The notes under the pieces were generated by a model. It was not told the origin of the DNA. It searched no databases and saw nothing but the letters and a program-made list of their open reading frames with translations. From Falsiroseomonas sp051860665 (GTDB lineage Bacteria; Pseudomonadota; Alphaproteobacteria; Acetobacterales; Acetobacteraceae), in contig NZ_JBHYDM010000025.1 in NCBI RefSeq assembly GCF_051860665.1, forward strand, positions 9,452 to 73,451: DNA of 64,000 nucleotides, in the 5' to 3' direction. This document shows positions 55,701 through 63,621 of the stretch, piece by piece (position 1 is the first letter of the stretch; each line of letters opens with the position of its first letter). A program made the translations under genes and the position numbers.

Positions 55701-56665
55701 TCGGGCCCGCGCGCCGCGTCCAGCACCAGGTTCAGCGGCCCGGCCAGCGCCGCCAGCGGCCCTTCCAGGAAGGCCGAGGCATCGGCGGTGCCGCGCAGCT
55801 CGGCGCCGAGATGGTCCATGTCCGGCGCCCGGACGGTGCCGGCGACATCCAGTGAAAGGCCCGGCCCGGCCCGCGCCACCAGGGTCAGCGCCGCGGCCTC
55901 GGCCGGGCCATCCAGCGTCAGGTCAAGCGCCAGCGGCCGCTCCGGCTGGCCGATCAGCCCCGGCACCAGGCCGCCCGCCACGTCGCACAGGCGGATGCTG
56001 GCGGAGAGCCGCCCGGTGGCGGGGCGCAGCGCGGCCTGCACGGCCAGGGTGGTCGCTCCCTCCGGCGCGGAGATATCGAGGGTGGTCTCCAGCCCCTCGG
56101 CATCGAGCTGCGCCATGCCCTCCGCCCGCAGCAGCGCGGCCACGCCGGCCACCGGCGCGGCCAGCTCGATCCGTGCCACGGCGAGGCGGTCCAGCTGCAG
56201 CCCGACCGGCAGCTGCGGCAATTGCGGGATCAGCGGGCCGGCCGGCGCATCCGGATCCTCGGGCGCGCCGGGCGGCAGGCGGTGCAGGGCCAGGCGATCG
56301 GCCTGCAGCAGGGTGATGTGCGCCTGCCGGCGCAGCAGCGCCATCGGGTCCCAGTCCAGCTCGGCATTGTCGATCTCAAGCCAGATGCCCTGGTCATCCG
56401 CGAGCGCGATGCGGCGGATGGCGAGGCGGCCGGGCAGGGGGCCTTGCAGCCCCTCCAGCGTCAGCCCGGGGACGAAGGATTCCGCGAGCCCGGCCAGCCG
56501 CGCGCGACCGCCCTCGGTATTCGCATAGAGCAACGCGCCGCCGACCAGCAGGACCGGCAGCAGCAGAAGCACCAGCACCAGGCCCAGCACCCAGCCGAGC
56601 CAGCGGCGCCGGCGGCGGGGCGAGGGGCTGGGCTGCGCCTCAGAAGGCCTGGCCGAGTCCGACAT
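52781..56665 (-). CDS. tamB: translocation and assembly module protein TamB
   Basis: The protein has about 1294 residues. A single membrane anchor near the N-terminus (LGWVLGLVLVLLLLPVLLVGG) follows an arginine-rich stretch. The body is a long chain of short beta strands typical of AsmA/TamB bridge proteins, and the C-terminal DUF490 part has GEFQILARRLTFSRGRLDF and VTGPPSQPVIAFSSTPELPQDEVLARLLFDR. It spans the periplasm and works with TamA. The start overlaps the tamA 3' end by 26 nt; starts at 56674, 56683 and 56689 (GTG) are also possible. An insertion rich in proline and asparagine lies near residue 1010-1040. Confidence 0.88.
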   Translation of the reverse strand: MSDSARPSEAQPSPSPRRRRRWLGWVLGLVLVLLLLPVLLVGGALLYANTEGGRARLAGLAESFVPGLTLEGLQGPLPGRLAIRRIALADDQGIWLEIDNAELDWDPMALLRRQAHITLLQADRLALHRLPPGAPEDPDAPAGPLIPQLPQLPVGLQLDRLAVARIELAAPVAGVAALLRAEGMAQLDAEGLETTLDISAPEGATTLAVQAALRPATGRLSASIRLCDVAGGLVPGLIGQPERPLALDLTLDGPAEAAALTLVARAGPGLSLDVAGTVRAPDMDHLGAELRGTADASAFLEGPLAALAGPLNLVLDAARGPDGVIALRTARVEGTAGRIAAEGTLAGDFASAQLRVDAALAGSETFASLLPPGLVAWEGLDLRGTVEGPLATPTVDATLAARGFASNQPPVTALLGATPQIALRATAPDRIARLTVQGAGVRAEASGLVGQVLDLRFAADVAAVEGAAPGVSGALRLSGTATGPMADPTLTVEAASERLEVAGQVLEALSLNARIANPASAPAVNAQASGRFQGQPLALDLRGGPEGDGRLRLQAATARLGPAELVAEGALDLATTIFAGTARLAVPDLAPLSPLIGQPLAGSLRLNATLAAREGRQQADLRLEAPRLVVAGTEMRRLAATVEGTLQALGFTLSTQVATAELEVRGRMTEQAEGARQIDLAAFRASAPGESVRLAAPARVVLRPDGGIDVAALALTSGRGGTLNLTGSWSDARADLRATLAIPDLATLAPLLPGVTPTGRVAAEARITGPGTAPEIAGNLRISNLRSGAAWARGLPAVEIQAEGRRGGDGAISGRATANAGNATRLTATANLPRGPEGPLEGTLDGQADLGALTAPLLAAGADRVAGRLTLALRAGGTVAAPVLGGQAQLAGVSYRNAELGIALTQLAGTIAAEGSRLRLDLTGRTAGQGRIALAGTLDPLSAGLPVDLTLRAIQAQPVSSDLITATLDAELSLVGPLTNGARLSGPLRLRRADIRVPDRLPSSVRDLGPVTEVGQIPGRSTPPPRPTANGPRSTPNAAAGGPGLPIALDLRLEAPRGVFVRGRGLDAELGGQLGIGGTISNPEISGALSLVRGEFQILARRLTFSRGRLDFSGGLIPDLDFEATSQTGGVTVRATVTGPPSQPVIAFSSTPELPQDEVLARLLFDRPLSALSPFEIAQIAQAVAGATGLVGGGASGVLDRVRQTLGLDRLAVGGGGETAARSTEADERAGPTLEAGRYVADGVFVGVRQGTESGSSRVGVRVDLTPRIKLEAETGDREAGERVGLSMEWQWGR

Positions 56666-58523
56666 ACAACCCATACCCGTCATCGCCACTCTGCTTGTTC
56701 AGCGGAATGGCCAGATCCAGACGCAACGGCCCGATCGCCGTCGCGTAGCGCACGCCAAGGCCGGCACCGAGGCGCACCTCCTCGAAACTCGGCGTCTCCT
56801 GCTGGCCGACCGAGCCGGCATCGAGGAAGGCCACCATGCCGAAGGCGCCGGAAAGGCGCTGGCGCAGCTCCACCGAACCCTCCACCAGGCTCGACCCGCC
56901 ATTCGGCCGGTTCCGCGAATCGCGCGGCCCGATGCTCTGATAGGCATAGCCGCGCACCGATCCGCCGCCGCCCGCATAGAAGCGCTTGTCCAGCGGCACC
57001 GCGCGATCCGCGCCCACCAGGCTGCCCAGCGTGCCGCGCAGCGCGAACACGCTGCCGCCCGATCCGGTCAGGTCGAAATAGCTGCGCAGCGTGCCGATCG
57101 CCCGCACGAAGCCGCCGCCCTCCGCGATATCGGCATAGGGCACCACGCTGATGGTGCCGCGCAGGCCACGGCGCGGGTCGAGCGGATCGTTCGTGCCGTC
57201 GTAGCGCGCGCCCATCACCAGGCCGGCCAGGGTGAAGGGCTCCAGATTGCCGTCGCGGCCGATCCGCCCGGTCTCGAAGGTGGGGCCGGACTGCAGCACC
57301 CAGCGATTGCCGAAGGGGCGTTCCAGCAGGGCGGAGGCGGTGACCGCGTCGCGGTCATAGGCATCCAGCCTTTCCCGCAGCATCGCCGCATCCAGCACCA
57401 GGGAGGTGCGGCCGTCGAAGAGGCCCGGCCGGCGCAGATTGGCGCCGATGCGGTAGTTGTTGTCCTCCGTCTCCCCGCCGAGGCGGGAGGCACTCGCCTC
57501 CAGCCGCAGCAGCTCCGCATTGCCGAACAGGTTGCGGCGTTCGTAGTAGACGGTGGCGGAGGGGCCGAAATTGGTCTCATAGGCCAGGGTCGCGCCGGCG
57601 GCATTGCGCGGCCGGTCGCTGACCGTGAAGGTCACCGGCAGGCGCCCGGCCTCGTCCAGCCGATCCCCCGCGCGGGCACGGACGGAGTCGAAGGCGCCGA
57701 GCGCCAGAAGCTGCCGGCGCGTCGCCTCCTGCGTCGCGGGGGCATAGGGCTCGCCGGCCAGGCGGTTGGTGATGCGCGCCAGCAGGCGGGGGTTCACCGC
57801 CGTCTCGCCGGCGATCTGCGGCGGTGCGAAGCGGGCCTGCGGCCCCGGGGCCAGGAGCCAGGTGACATCCATCGCCTGGGCCTCGTGATTGACCAGCACC
57901 TCCCGATCCACCACGGCGGCCAGCGGATAGCCGGCCATGCGCAGCCGATCGAGCAGCCCGGCCTCGGCATCGAGCACCGGGCCCGAGCGGGCCGGATCGC
58001 CGGGTGCCAGCCCCTCCGGCACGCCGAGCGCGGCCACGGCCGCCGCAGCCGCGGGCCCGTCCGGACGCAGCGTGATGCGGCGCAGGCTGTAGCGTGGGCC
58101 GGGGGTGACGCGGACCTCCACCGGGATCGGCCCGGCCGGCGGCGCGGCCACCAGGCGCTGGGCCAGGCCTGGGGCATCGGCCGGGGTGCCGGCGATCCGC
58201 ACCTCGATCCGGCCGGCCCAATAGCCCTCCGCCCGCAGCACGGCATCGAGCAGCGGCGGCTCCCCCAGCGCGCGGGCGACCAGGCCATAGGCATCGACGG
58301 GGGCTTCCTCCGCGAGGCGGATGAGGCGGGAGGCATCGGTGAGCGGGCCGTCCAGCGCCTCCACCCCCGTCGGCACCACCGTCGCGGCATAGGGCAGGGT
58401 GGCGGCCTCGGTGGGCGCGCCGGCCTCGGCCGGCAGGGCCGGCGCCGCGGGCTGGGCAGCCAGCGGCGCGGCCGCCAGCAGAAGCACGGGGAGGAGGGTT
58501 TGGATGCGCAGAAGCTGTCTCAC
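56640..58523 (-). CDS. tamA: translocation and assembly module protein TamA (Omp85 family)
   Basis: The protein has 627 residues: a signal peptide (LLPVLLLAAAPLAAQ), three POTRA-like repeats to about residue 300, and a C-terminal beta barrel. The Omp85 lid motif is FYAGGGGSVRGYAYQSIG with the VRGY box, and the chain ends in phenylalanine (LYVGLGQAF), as expected for an outer-membrane barrel. It overlaps tamB, giving the usual tamA-tamB operon for inserting outer-membrane proteins. Confidence 0.92.
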   Translation of the reverse strand: MRQLLRIQTLLPVLLLAAAPLAAQPAAPALPAEAGAPTEAATLPYAATVVPTGVEALDGPLTDASRLIRLAEEAPVDAYGLVARALGEPPLLDAVLRAEGYWAGRIEVRIAGTPADAPGLAQRLVAAPPAGPIPVEVRVTPGPRYSLRRITLRPDGPAAAAAVAALGVPEGLAPGDPARSGPVLDAEAGLLDRLRMAGYPLAAVVDREVLVNHEAQAMDVTWLLAPGPQARFAPPQIAGETAVNPRLLARITNRLAGEPYAPATQEATRRQLLALGAFDSVRARAGDRLDEAGRLPVTFTVSDRPRNAAGATLAYETNFGPSATVYYERRNLFGNAELLRLEASASRLGGETEDNNYRIGANLRRPGLFDGRTSLVLDAAMLRERLDAYDRDAVTASALLERPFGNRWVLQSGPTFETGRIGRDGNLEPFTLAGLVMGARYDGTNDPLDPRRGLRGTISVVPYADIAEGGGFVRAIGTLRSYFDLTGSGGSVFALRGTLGSLVGADRAVPLDKRFYAGGGGSVRGYAYQSIGPRDSRNRPNGGSSLVEGSVELRQRLSGAFGMVAFLDAGSVGQQETPSFEEVRLGAGLGVRYATAIGPLRLDLAIPLNKQSGDDGYGLYVGLGQAF

Positions 58524-58629
58524 CTGCTGGGGAAGCGCGGCCGGCGCCTCCGGGTTGCATCGGGCCTGCGGGTCACGCTGCCTGATGGTCGGGGTGGAGG
58601 CGGCGGGCCGAAGCGGCTACCCTTACAGG

Positions 58630-59778
58630 ATGGACACCGCATTCGCCGAGACTCTGACGGCCTGGCGCCGCCATCTGCATGCCCATCCGGGCCTCACCCT
58701 GCATGAGGAGGCCACCGCCGCCTTCGTCGTGGCGCGGCTGCGGGAGATGGGGGTCACCGAGATCACCGAGGGTTTTGGCGGGCATGGCGTGGTGGCGACG
58801 CTGCGGCGGGGGGGCGGCAATCGCAGTGTTGGCCTGCGCGGCGACATGGATGCGCTGCCGATCCAGGAGGTGAACGAGGCGCTGCCGCATCGCAGCACCG
58901 TCCCCGGCGTGATGCATGCCTGCGGCCATGACGGGCATACCACCGCCCTGCTGGGCGCGGCGAAGATGCTGCTGGAGGATCAGGCCTGGACCGGCACGGT
59001 GCATCTGGTCTTCCAGCCGGCGGAGGAAGGCGGCGGCGGCGCGCGGAGCATGATCGCGGATGGGCTGTTCCAGCGCTTCCCGATGGACCGCATCTTCGGC
59101 TGGCACAACTGGCCGGGCCTTCCGGCTGGCACGGTCGCGGTGCATGACAAGGCCGTGATGGCCGCCGGCGCGCGCTTCGACATCACGTTCGACGGCCATG
59201 CCGCCCATGCCGCGCTGCCGCATCTCTCCCGCGACCCCATGGTGGCGGCCGGCCATTGCATCGTCGCCCTGCAGAGCATCGTCGGCCGCAACCTGGACCC
59301 GCTGGCGGGCGGCGTGGTCAGCGTGACCATGGTGCAGGGCGGGGAGGCGCAGAACCAGATCCCGGCCCAGGTGGTGCTGAAGGGCACCGCCCGATGGCTG
59401 GCGGATTCCGCCGGCGCGGCAATCAAGGAAGGCCTGCACCGGGTGGCGGAGGGCATCGCCGCCACCTGCGCCGTGCAGGCCACCGTGGGCTGGCGGCAGG
59501 GGGTGGAGGTGACCGCCAATAGCCCGGCCGAGCGCGACCTGGCCGCCGCGGCCGCCGCGGAGGTGGCGCCGGTGCGGCGCGACCTGCCGGCGGCCATGAC
59601 CGGGGAGGATTTCTCCTGGTTCCTGAAGGAGGTGCCCGGCGCCTTCGTCTGGATCGGCAATGGCCCGGCCGAGGGCGGGCGCGAGCTGCACAACCCGCAT
59701 TACGACTTCAACGACGCGGTCCTGCCGGTTGCCAGCGGCTTCCTGGCCGGCGTCGCCAAGCGCGCCCTGGGCGGCTAG
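58630..59778 (+). CDS. M20-family amidohydrolase (hippurate hydrolase / N-acyl-amino-acid deacylase type)
   Basis: The protein has 382 residues. The M20D metal motifs are GLRGDMDALPI, MHACGHDGHTTALLGAAK, FQPAEEGGGGA and FGWHNWP, and the lid domain has GHAAHAALPH. The GEDFSWFLKEVPG run near the end is also typical. It would remove an acyl group from an amino acid in the cytoplasm. It is divergent from tamA with a 106-bp gap and ends in a palindrome-rich region. Confidence 0.9.
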   Translation: MDTAFAETLTAWRRHLHAHPGLTLHEEATAAFVVARLREMGVTEITEGFGGHGVVATLRRGGGNRSVGLRGDMDALPIQEVNEALPHRSTVPGVMHACGHDGHTTALLGAAKMLLEDQAWTGTVHLVFQPAEEGGGGARSMIADGLFQRFPMDRIFGWHNWPGLPAGTVAVHDKAVMAAGARFDITFDGHAAHAALPHLSRDPMVAAGHCIVALQSIVGRNLDPLAGGVVSVTMVQGGEAQNQIPAQVVLKGTARWLADSAGAAIKEGLHRVAEGIAATCAVQATVGWRQGVEVTANSPAERDLAAAAAAEVAPVRRDLPAAMTGEDFSWFLKEVPGAFVWIGNGPAEGGRELHNPHYDFNDAVLPVASGFLAGVAKRALGG

Positions 59779-59785
59779 CAACTCT

Positions 59786-59894
59786 CCCTCTCCCCCGAAG
59801 GGGGGGAGGGCCGGGGTGGGGGGACGTTGGCGGCGCGAGCCTCGGTCACTCGGGTACGCCCGCCACCCAACCCTCCCCCGTAAACGGGGGAGGG
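59786..59894. repeat. pair of GC palindromes (REP-like) between convergent genes
   Basis: Hairpin one has arms 59786-59796 and 59800-59810 with one mismatch; hairpin two is CCCTCCCCCGTAAACGGGGGAGGG at 59871-59894, the exact reverse complement of 33848-33871. The tail GCCGGGGTGGGGG after hairpin one matches the tail at 33870-33883. The 125-bp gap between the M20 gene (+) and the esterase gene (-) contains nothing else. Confidence 0.75.
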
Positions 59895-59903
59895 CTATTC
59901 GCC

Positions 59904-60869
59904 TCACCCAGCGACCCGCTTCAGCCACTCCGCCCCCTCCGCCGCCGCCCGCCGCGCGGCCGCGACGTGGTTCAGCGCGCGCAGGAAGCCATGCGCCGTG
60001 CCTGGGAAGACCGCCTGCTGCACCGAAACCCCCGCCGCGCGCAGCGCATCCCCCATGGCGAAATTCTCCGAGGCCAGCACATCCAGCTCCGCCACCTGCA
60101 GCAGGCAGGGCGGCAGGCCGCGCAGGTCGGCGCGGAGCGGTGCGGCCAGCGGGTTCAGACGGTCCGCCTGCCGCGGCGCGTAGCAGTCCCAGTAGAAGCG
60201 CATCTTCTCCCGCGTCAGGAAATAGCCATCGGCGAATTCCTCATAGGACGGCGTGGCAAGGTCGGCGTCGAAGACCCCGTAATTCAACAATAATCCGCGC
60301 AGCTTCAGCCCCGGATCGGTCTGCCGCAGCAGCAGCGCCACGCCCATGGCCAGGTTCGCCCCGGCGCTGTCGCCGCCCAGCACGATGCGGTCGGGATCCA
60401 GCCCCCATTCCGCGCCCTGCGCCGCCACCCAGCGCAGCACCGCGGCGCATTCCTCCAGCGCCTGGGGAAAGGGCGCCTCCGGGCTCAGCGCGTAATCCGG
60501 GCCGAGCACGGCGCAGCCGGCGCCGGCGGCGTATTCCCGCATCAGCCGGTCATGCGTATCGATGCTGTTCCAGACCCAGCCGCCGCCATGCAGATAGACC
60601 AGCACCGGCAGCGTGCCGGAGGAGGGCTGGTGCAGCCGGCACTGGATGCGCCGCCCGCGCACCTGCAGCCAGCGGTCGCTGCTCTCCGCCATCACCGGCC
60701 CGCCTTCCGTCAGCGGGATGTTCAGCGCCTCCGTCTGCGCCCGTGCCGCATCTAGCGGCAGGGTCAGGGTGATGGGCGGTCCCTTCGCCGCCTTCGCCTC
60801 CATCATCGCATTGAAGGCGCGCATTTCCGGGTCCCAGCGGGGGTCCGTTCGGGCATCGGCGGTGGACAT
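59904..60869 (-). CDS. alpha/beta hydrolase, hormone-sensitive-lipase family esterase
   Basis: The protein has 321 residues. The oxyanion motif is YLHGGGWVW, the nucleophile is in GGDSAGANLAMG, the aspartate region is VAELDVLASEN and the histidine is in GTAHGFLR. This is the bacterial HSL (family IV) esterase layout; it cuts short acyl esters. A 100-residue N-terminal part precedes the HGGG motif. ATG 60869 has GGGAG upstream. It is divergent from the acetyltransferase gene. Confidence 0.9.
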   Translation of the reverse strand: MSTADARTDPRWDPEMRAFNAMMEAKAAKGPPITLTLPLDAARAQTEALNIPLTEGGPVMAESSDRWLQVRGRRIQCRLHQPSSGTLPVLVYLHGGGWVWNSIDTHDRLMREYAAGAGCAVLGPDYALSPEAPFPQALEECAAVLRWVAAQGAEWGLDPDRIVLGGDSAGANLAMGVALLLRQTDPGLKLRGLLLNYGVFDADLATPSYEEFADGYFLTREKMRFYWDCYAPRQADRLNPLAAPLRADLRGLPPCLLQVAELDVLASENFAMGDALRAAGVSVQQAVFPGTAHGFLRALNHVAAARRAAAEGAEWLKRVAG

Positions 60870-60975
60870 TGTGGCTCCCTTCATCGGTTTCGCGGTATCG
60901 GAAGGGGGAAAGCGGCCCCCGGCAACCCCCATCCGGTTGCGGAAGCCGCCGGCACAGCGCATGTTGCACTGCACA

Positions 60976-63594
60976 ATGAGCCTCTCCTCCAGCCTGGCCC
61001 GACATTCTGCGGTGCGTTTCCGAGAGCAGGCGCTGTATCGCCCCCGGCATGTGGTGCTGGTGGCGGATCCGGCGCTGCCGGCCTCGGCGACCCTGGCGCA
61101 GAACCTGCAGGCGGGCGGCTTCACCGGTTCGATCGCCCATGTCGAGGATCCCGCGGGCATCGCCGGCCTGGCCCAGGTGCCCGACCTCGCCGTGCTGTCG
61201 CTGCCGCCCGAGCAGCTGGAGCCGGCCATGGCCGCGCTGTCGGCGCGCGGCTGCCACGCGGCGGTGGTGCCGGGCCCGGCGGCGGACCTGGCCGGCATGG
61301 CGCGGCGCACCGGCGTGCGGGCGCTGGGGCAGGGCAGTTTCGGCATCTGCGTCCCGGGCATCGGGCTGAATGCCTCGCTCTCCCACCTCGCCCCCCGCCG
61401 CGGCCGGCTCGCGCTGGTCGGCCAGTCCTCGGCACTGTCGCGCGCCGTGCTGGACTGGGCGGAGGCGGAGGCGGTGGGCTTCAGCCATGTCATCGGCATC
61501 GGCGAGAATGACGACCTGGGCTTCGCCCATGCGCTGGACTGGCTCTCCCGCGATCCGGGCACGGGCGCCATCCTGCTGGAAATCCGCCGCATCAAGAACC
61601 GGCGCATGTTCATCTCCGCCGCCCGCGCCGCGGCGCGGATGCGCCCGGTGGTGGCGATCCGCGCCGGCGGGCGGCTGGCCGATCCCTCCGGTACCGCCGA
61701 TGCGGTGATGGATGCGGCGCTGCGCCGCGCCGGCGTGCTGCGCGTGGCGGGGCTGGATGACCTGCTCTCGGCGGCGGAGACGCTGGCGCGGGTGAAGCTG
61801 GTGCCCGGCGCGGCCGCGCCCTGCGGCGGCATCGCCCTGGTCACCAATGCCACCGGCCTCGGCCTGCTGGCCGCCGATGCCGTGCTGGCCGGCGGCGCCC
61901 GCCTGGCGGAACTGCCACAGGAGGCCCGGCAGGCGCTGGCGATCGGGCTGCGGCCGGGCTGGCAGGGCAGCAATCCGCTCGTGCTCGGCCCCGGCTCCGC
62001 CACCGGCCTGGGCGAGGCCGCGGCGATGCTGGCCGGGCTGCGCCAGGTGGATGCGGTGGTGGCGCTGCATGCGCCGGTGGCTGGCGAGGACACGGCCACC
62101 ATGGCCGCCGCGCTCTCCGCCGCCGCCAAGGCGACGCGCGCCGCGCCGATCCTGGTCTGCTGGGCCGGCCAGGCGACGGCCGGCGCCCAGCGCGCCGCGC
62201 TGGCCGCCGCGGGGCTGGCCGTGTTTCCGACGCCGGAAGCCACCGTGCGCGGCGCGCTGCACCTGCTGCATGACCGGCAGAACCGCGCGGCGGCGGCGGA
62301 GCTGCCGGGCCGCCAGGTTCTGGCGCTGCAGCCGGACCGCGCGGCGGTCGCCGCCATCCTGGCCCAGACCCGCGCCGAGGGGCGGCTTTCGCTGACCGAG
62401 GATGCGGCGCTGGCGGTGCTGGCCGCCTATGGCCTGCCGGTGGTGCCGGGCCGGGTCGCCGCCGATGCGGCCGCGGCCGCATCGGCGGCGGTGGAGCTCG
62501 GCTTTCCCGTGGTGCTGAAGCTGCGCAGCCCGGATGTCGCCCGCAAGACGGAGATCGGCGGCGTGGCGCTCGGCCTGCGCAGCCCGCTCGCGGTGCGGGA
62601 GGCGGCGGAGGCCATGGCGGAGCGCGCGGCACGGGACCGCCCGGCGGCGCGGCTCGACGGCTTCCTGGTGCAGCGGCAGGCGAGCCATGTGCAGGAGCTG
62701 CGCATGCGCCTCGGCGACGATGCCATGTTCGGCCCCTTCCTCGGCTTCGGCCTGGGCGGCACCGCGGCGGACCTGCTGGGCGACGAGGGTTTCGACCTGC
62801 CGCCGTTGAACCATGCCCTGGCCTGCGGGCTGATCGGTCGCACCCGGGCCGGGCCGCTGCTGGCCGGCTACCGCGACCATCCGCCGGTGCATCTGGATGC
62901 GGTGGCCGGCGCGCTGATGCGGCTTTCCCAGATCGCCGTGGATTTTCCGGAGATCGCCTCGCTGGGCGTGAACCCGCTGTTTGCCGATGGCGCCGGCGTG
63001 ATGGCGGCCGATGCCTCCTGCCTGCTGCGCCCGGCCGGGCAGAGCGCGCTGCTGGCGGTGCCACCCTATCCGGAGGAATGGGCGGCGCCCTGGACCGCGC
63101 GCTCCGGCGAGGTGCTCTGGGTGCGCCCGGTGCGGCCGGAGGATGCCGAGGCGCATGCCGAGATGTTCCGACGCCTGACGCCGGAGGATGTGCGCTGGCG
63201 TTTCTTCAGCCAGTTGCGGGAACTGCCGGCTGTGCAGATCGCCCGGCTGACGCAGATCGACTACGAGCGGGAGATGGCCTTCGTCGCCATGCGGCGCCGT
63301 CCGGACGGGGCGGAGGATATGATGGGCGTCTCCCGCCTGATCCGGGAGGCGGATGGCGTGACGGGGGAATTCGCCGTGGTGGTGGACCGCGCCATGAAGG
63401 GGCAGGGGCTTGGGCGCCACATGATGCAGCGCCTGTTCGACTGGGCCGCCGCGAACGGCGTGCGGGAGGTGGTGGGCCAGGTGCTGGCCGACAACGCGCC
63501 CATGCTGGCCTTCATCCGGGCGCTGGGTTTCGCGACGCGGCGCAGCCCGGAGGATGAGGATGTGGTGGAGGCACGGCGGAGCGTTTCCGGGTAG
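60976..63594 (+). CDS. Pat/PatZ-type protein acetyltransferase (ADP-forming acyl-CoA-synthetase-like domains plus GNAT)
   Basis: The protein has about 872 residues. An N-terminal CoA-binding and ligase-like part (to about 450) has GRLALVGQSSALSRAVLDWA; then an ATP-grasp part has LTEDAALAVLAAYGLPVVPGR and GFPVVLKLRSPDVARKTEIGG. The last 160 residues are a GNAT domain with VDRAMKGQGLGRHMMQRLF. This order is that of E. coli PatZ/YfiQ and related lysine acetyltransferases that switch off acetyl-CoA synthetase. The N-terminal strand (VLVADPALP) lacks the usual GAS-type glycine pattern. An ATG at 60961 would add 5 residues. Confidence 0.85.
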   Translation: MSLSSSLARHSAVRFREQALYRPRHVVLVADPALPASATLAQNLQAGGFTGSIAHVEDPAGIAGLAQVPDLAVLSLPPEQLEPAMAALSARGCHAAVVPGPAADLAGMARRTGVRALGQGSFGICVPGIGLNASLSHLAPRRGRLALVGQSSALSRAVLDWAEAEAVGFSHVIGIGENDDLGFAHALDWLSRDPGTGAILLEIRRIKNRRMFISAARAAARMRPVVAIRAGGRLADPSGTADAVMDAALRRAGVLRVAGLDDLLSAAETLARVKLVPGAAAPCGGIALVTNATGLGLLAADAVLAGGARLAELPQEARQALAIGLRPGWQGSNPLVLGPGSATGLGEAAAMLAGLRQVDAVVALHAPVAGEDTATMAAALSAAAKATRAAPILVCWAGQATAGAQRAALAAAGLAVFPTPEATVRGALHLLHDRQNRAAAAELPGRQVLALQPDRAAVAAILAQTRAEGRLSLTEDAALAVLAAYGLPVVPGRVAADAAAAASAAVELGFPVVLKLRSPDVARKTEIGGVALGLRSPLAVREAAEAMAERAARDRPAARLDGFLVQRQASHVQELRMRLGDDAMFGPFLGFGLGGTAADLLGDEGFDLPPLNHALACGLIGRTRAGPLLAGYRDHPPVHLDAVAGALMRLSQIAVDFPEIASLGVNPLFADGAGVMAADASCLLRPAGQSALLAVPPYPEEWAAPWTARSGEVLWVRPVRPEDAEAHAEMFRRLTPEDVRWRFFSQLRELPAVQIARLTQIDYEREMAFVAMRRRPDGAEDMMGVSRLIREADGVTGEFAVVVDRAMKGQGLGRHMMQRLFDWAAANGVREVVGQVLADNAPMLAFIRALGFATRRSPEDEDVVEARRSVSG

Positions 63595-63598
63595 CGAC

Positions 63599-63621
63599 CC
63601 CCCACCCCGGCCCTCCCCCTT
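63599..63621. repeat. truncated REP-like palindrome next to the insertion sequence
   Basis: CCCCCCACCCCGGCCCTCCCCCTTC-type sequence matches the reverse complement of the tail and left arm of the element at 59796-59823, but the second arm is missing. Instead the sequence changes to the presumed IS end (CAGGGTAGGGCTATCG). Confidence 0.6.

Noticed and set aside
53999..56528. Two long plus-strand open frames across tamB
   Set aside because: Both are antisense to the beta-rich TamB sequence and have arginine/alanine/proline-rich low-complexity translations.
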